The notes under the pieces are model-generated. The model did no database searches and was not told the DNA's origin. It saw nothing but the letters and a program-made list of their open reading frames with translations. Positions 42,863 through 43,767 of a stretch of 43,767 bases of DNA are shown here, piece by piece. Source of the stretch: a candidate division TM6 bacterium SOIL31 (lineage in GTDB: Bacteria > Babelota > Babeliae > Babelales > Vermiphilaceae); assembly GCA_001468865.1 (NCBI GenBank), contig LDIY01000001.1, forward strand, positions 1-43,767, written 5' to 3'. Within the stretch, counting starts at the first letter, position 1. Every line of letters starts with the position of its first letter. The translations under genes and the position numbers were made by a program.

Positions 42863-43537
42863 TCACTCCAAATCTTTCATCCAAAAATTAAGATTATGTT
42901 CTTCTTCTTGCACACTTCCATCTGGTTGGTATGTGGGCCAACTAATACGTACGGTCGTTGGAGTTTTTTTATATCCAAGCGTATTCCACAAGGGAGCTAA
43001 TGATTTGTAATGGGCAGGTTTAAGGGGATGATCAGGATTATACTCATTAATTAAACTCCCCTTCTGGTAGCCTAATTTTTTTGCATGATTTTCAAGAGCC
43101 TTAAATAATTGATGACTTAATTTTTTACCTCGATGTTCAGGGGAAATAATAATTTCTGGAAAATAATAACATCTTTTCTGATTTATATTTTTTTTATTAA
43201 AAAGAGAAACTACGTCGGGAAAATCGGAAGTATAATTAACAAACGAACTTCCTGTTAATAAGCCAACAGGAGTTTTATCATAATATGCAACTGCAATCGC
43301 ACTATCAGAACTTTGTGCAAATAATGTAAAATCTTTTGATTCTTCAGCAAAATTACCAGCATAGAGCGAAGGATATCCAGAAAAAACTGTCATTCTTTGC
43401 GTTACTACAAAAGGAAGAAGCTCTTTCAACTTGTTCCCCGTGAGAACTTCAACGGAATAGGCACTCTGGGGCAATAATTCAACACTCCCCCAACAAGACA
43501 TCAATAAGATTGGTAAAAAAATCTTTTTTATATCCAT
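42863..43537 (-). CDS. GNAT-family N-acetyltransferase with a predicted signal peptide (224 aa)
   Basis: The ATG at 43537 has AAAGGT upstream and opens MDIKKIFLPILLMSCWGSVELLPQS, a signal-like sequence; earlier in-frame codons lack a ribosome site. The GNAT core follows: IAVAYYDKTPVGLLTGSSF, then CYYFPEIIISPEHRGKKLSHQLFKALENHAKKLGY (motif A; R-G-K-K-L for the acetyl-CoA loop) and PAHYKSLAPLWNTLGYKKTPTTVRISW (motif B with the late aromatic segment). Acetyl-CoA is not found outside the cytosol, so export suggests a host target. Convergent with OMP gene E; no terminator between them. Confidence 0.78.
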   Translation of the reverse strand: MDIKKIFLPILLMSCWGSVELLPQSAYSVEVLTGNKLKELLPFVVTQRMTVFSGYPSLYAGNFAEESKDFTLFAQSSDSAIAVAYYDKTPVGLLTGSSFVNYTSDFPDVVSLFNKKNINQKRCYYFPEIIISPEHRGKKLSHQLFKALENHAKKLGYQKGSLINEYNPDHPLKPAHYKSLAPLWNTLGYKKTPTTVRISWPTYQPDGSVQEEEHNLNFWMKDLE

Positions 43538-43704
43538 ATGAGATACCTTTATAAGTTTCACCATTTATTGGCGTACTGGCATTATCATATCAATTTCAAA
43601 TTGAAAAAATCAATTATTGGTGGATCTTTTTTTACAACTCTTGCTTACCAAAAAAATAATTATTTATATTCACAACATTATTAAAAGCATCAAAAAGGAA
43701 TCTC

Positions 43705-43767
43705 ATGATGAAATTCTTGAAAAATCTATTGTTAATTGTCGTAATATTCCATATCTCTTCTCTATCT
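43705..43767 (+). CDS. Start of an exported protein, cut by the window end
   Basis: ATG at 43705 (or 43708) follows AAGGA and opens a signal-like sequence MMKFLKNLLLIVVIFHISSLS. Only 21 codons are inside the window, so nothing can be said about its family. Confidence 0.55.
   Translation, partial: MMKFLKNLLLIVVIFHISSLS

Noticed and set aside
1-43767. CRISPR arrays, rRNA genes, transposases, integrases or prophage modules
   Set aside because: No regularly spaced direct repeats, rRNA-like stretches or recombinase motifs were seen.

Overview
The window looks like part of the chromosome of an AT-rich, host-associated bacterium with a Gram-negative-type envelope. I suspect Candidatus Dependentiae (TM6), but this is inference. 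The grounds are the high share of proteins with an N-terminal signal peptide, a secreted ankyrin protein, WD40-like secreted proteins, a five-member outer-membrane protein family, and several eukaryotic-looking enzymes next to ordinary bacterial housekeeping genes. Other intracellular lineages are possible; 16S rRNA or marker-gene phylogeny outside this window would settle it.

Layout. 1-2.7 kb: the C-terminal two thirds of DnaK, then two small secreted proteins of unknown function, each with its own terminator. 2.8-8.3 kb: a secreted FAD-linked oxidase, a eukaryotic-type cytosolic phospholipase A2 homologue whose ribosome binding site lies in a strong hairpin, and on the minus strand a secreted ankyrin protein and a tiny Cys-rich membrane protein. 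8.5-16.9 kb: the GTPase YchF, then a run of plus-strand genes: three divergent family-1 glycosidase-like proteins with altered catalytic residues, a mitochondrial-carrier-like protein and a NagZ-like GH3 hexosaminidase. 16.9-19.7 kb (minus): an outer-membrane family member and a PLC-like protein with replaced active-site residues. 19.9-21.9 kb: a small stress operon (HspR/MerR-like regulator plus HtpX protease) behind a structured leader, and one unknown gene. 22.0-26.8 kb (minus): WD40-like secreted proteins (one tandem paralogue pair) and a Maf nucleotide pyrophosphatase. 26.9-28.4 kb: a HldE/TagD-type nucleotidyltransferase, a GNAT acetyltransferase, tRNA-Gln(UUG) and SpoVG. 28.5-33.5 kb (minus): a cell wall and division block, ftsK, murF and rsmH. 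33.9-42.8 kb: four more members of the outer-membrane family, interrupted by a methyltransferase with a signal peptide. 42.9 kb to the end: a GNAT acetyltransferase with a signal peptide and the first codons of another exported protein.

How the genes may work together. HspR-like and HtpX probably respond to protein or membrane stress and may also act on the dnaK locus 19 kb away. murF, rsmH and ftsK belong to wall synthesis and division. NagZ-like GH3 and the GH1 relatives suggest glycan or peptidoglycan handling outside the cytoplasm. The phospholipase, PLC-like, carrier-like, ankyrin, WD40-like and secreted-transferase genes look like a surface or host-interaction set. The five outer-membrane paralogues probably form the main surface proteins. 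Two of them share a near-identical promoter, and one has a long leader and duplicated Cys motifs.

No CRISPR array, rRNA, transposase or prophage module was seen. The mobile signal is instead short palindromic elements. One appears to have inserted in frame into ftsK and left an 8-bp direct repeat. Several regulatory hairpins are proposed from visible inverted repeats only; no folding energies were computed.
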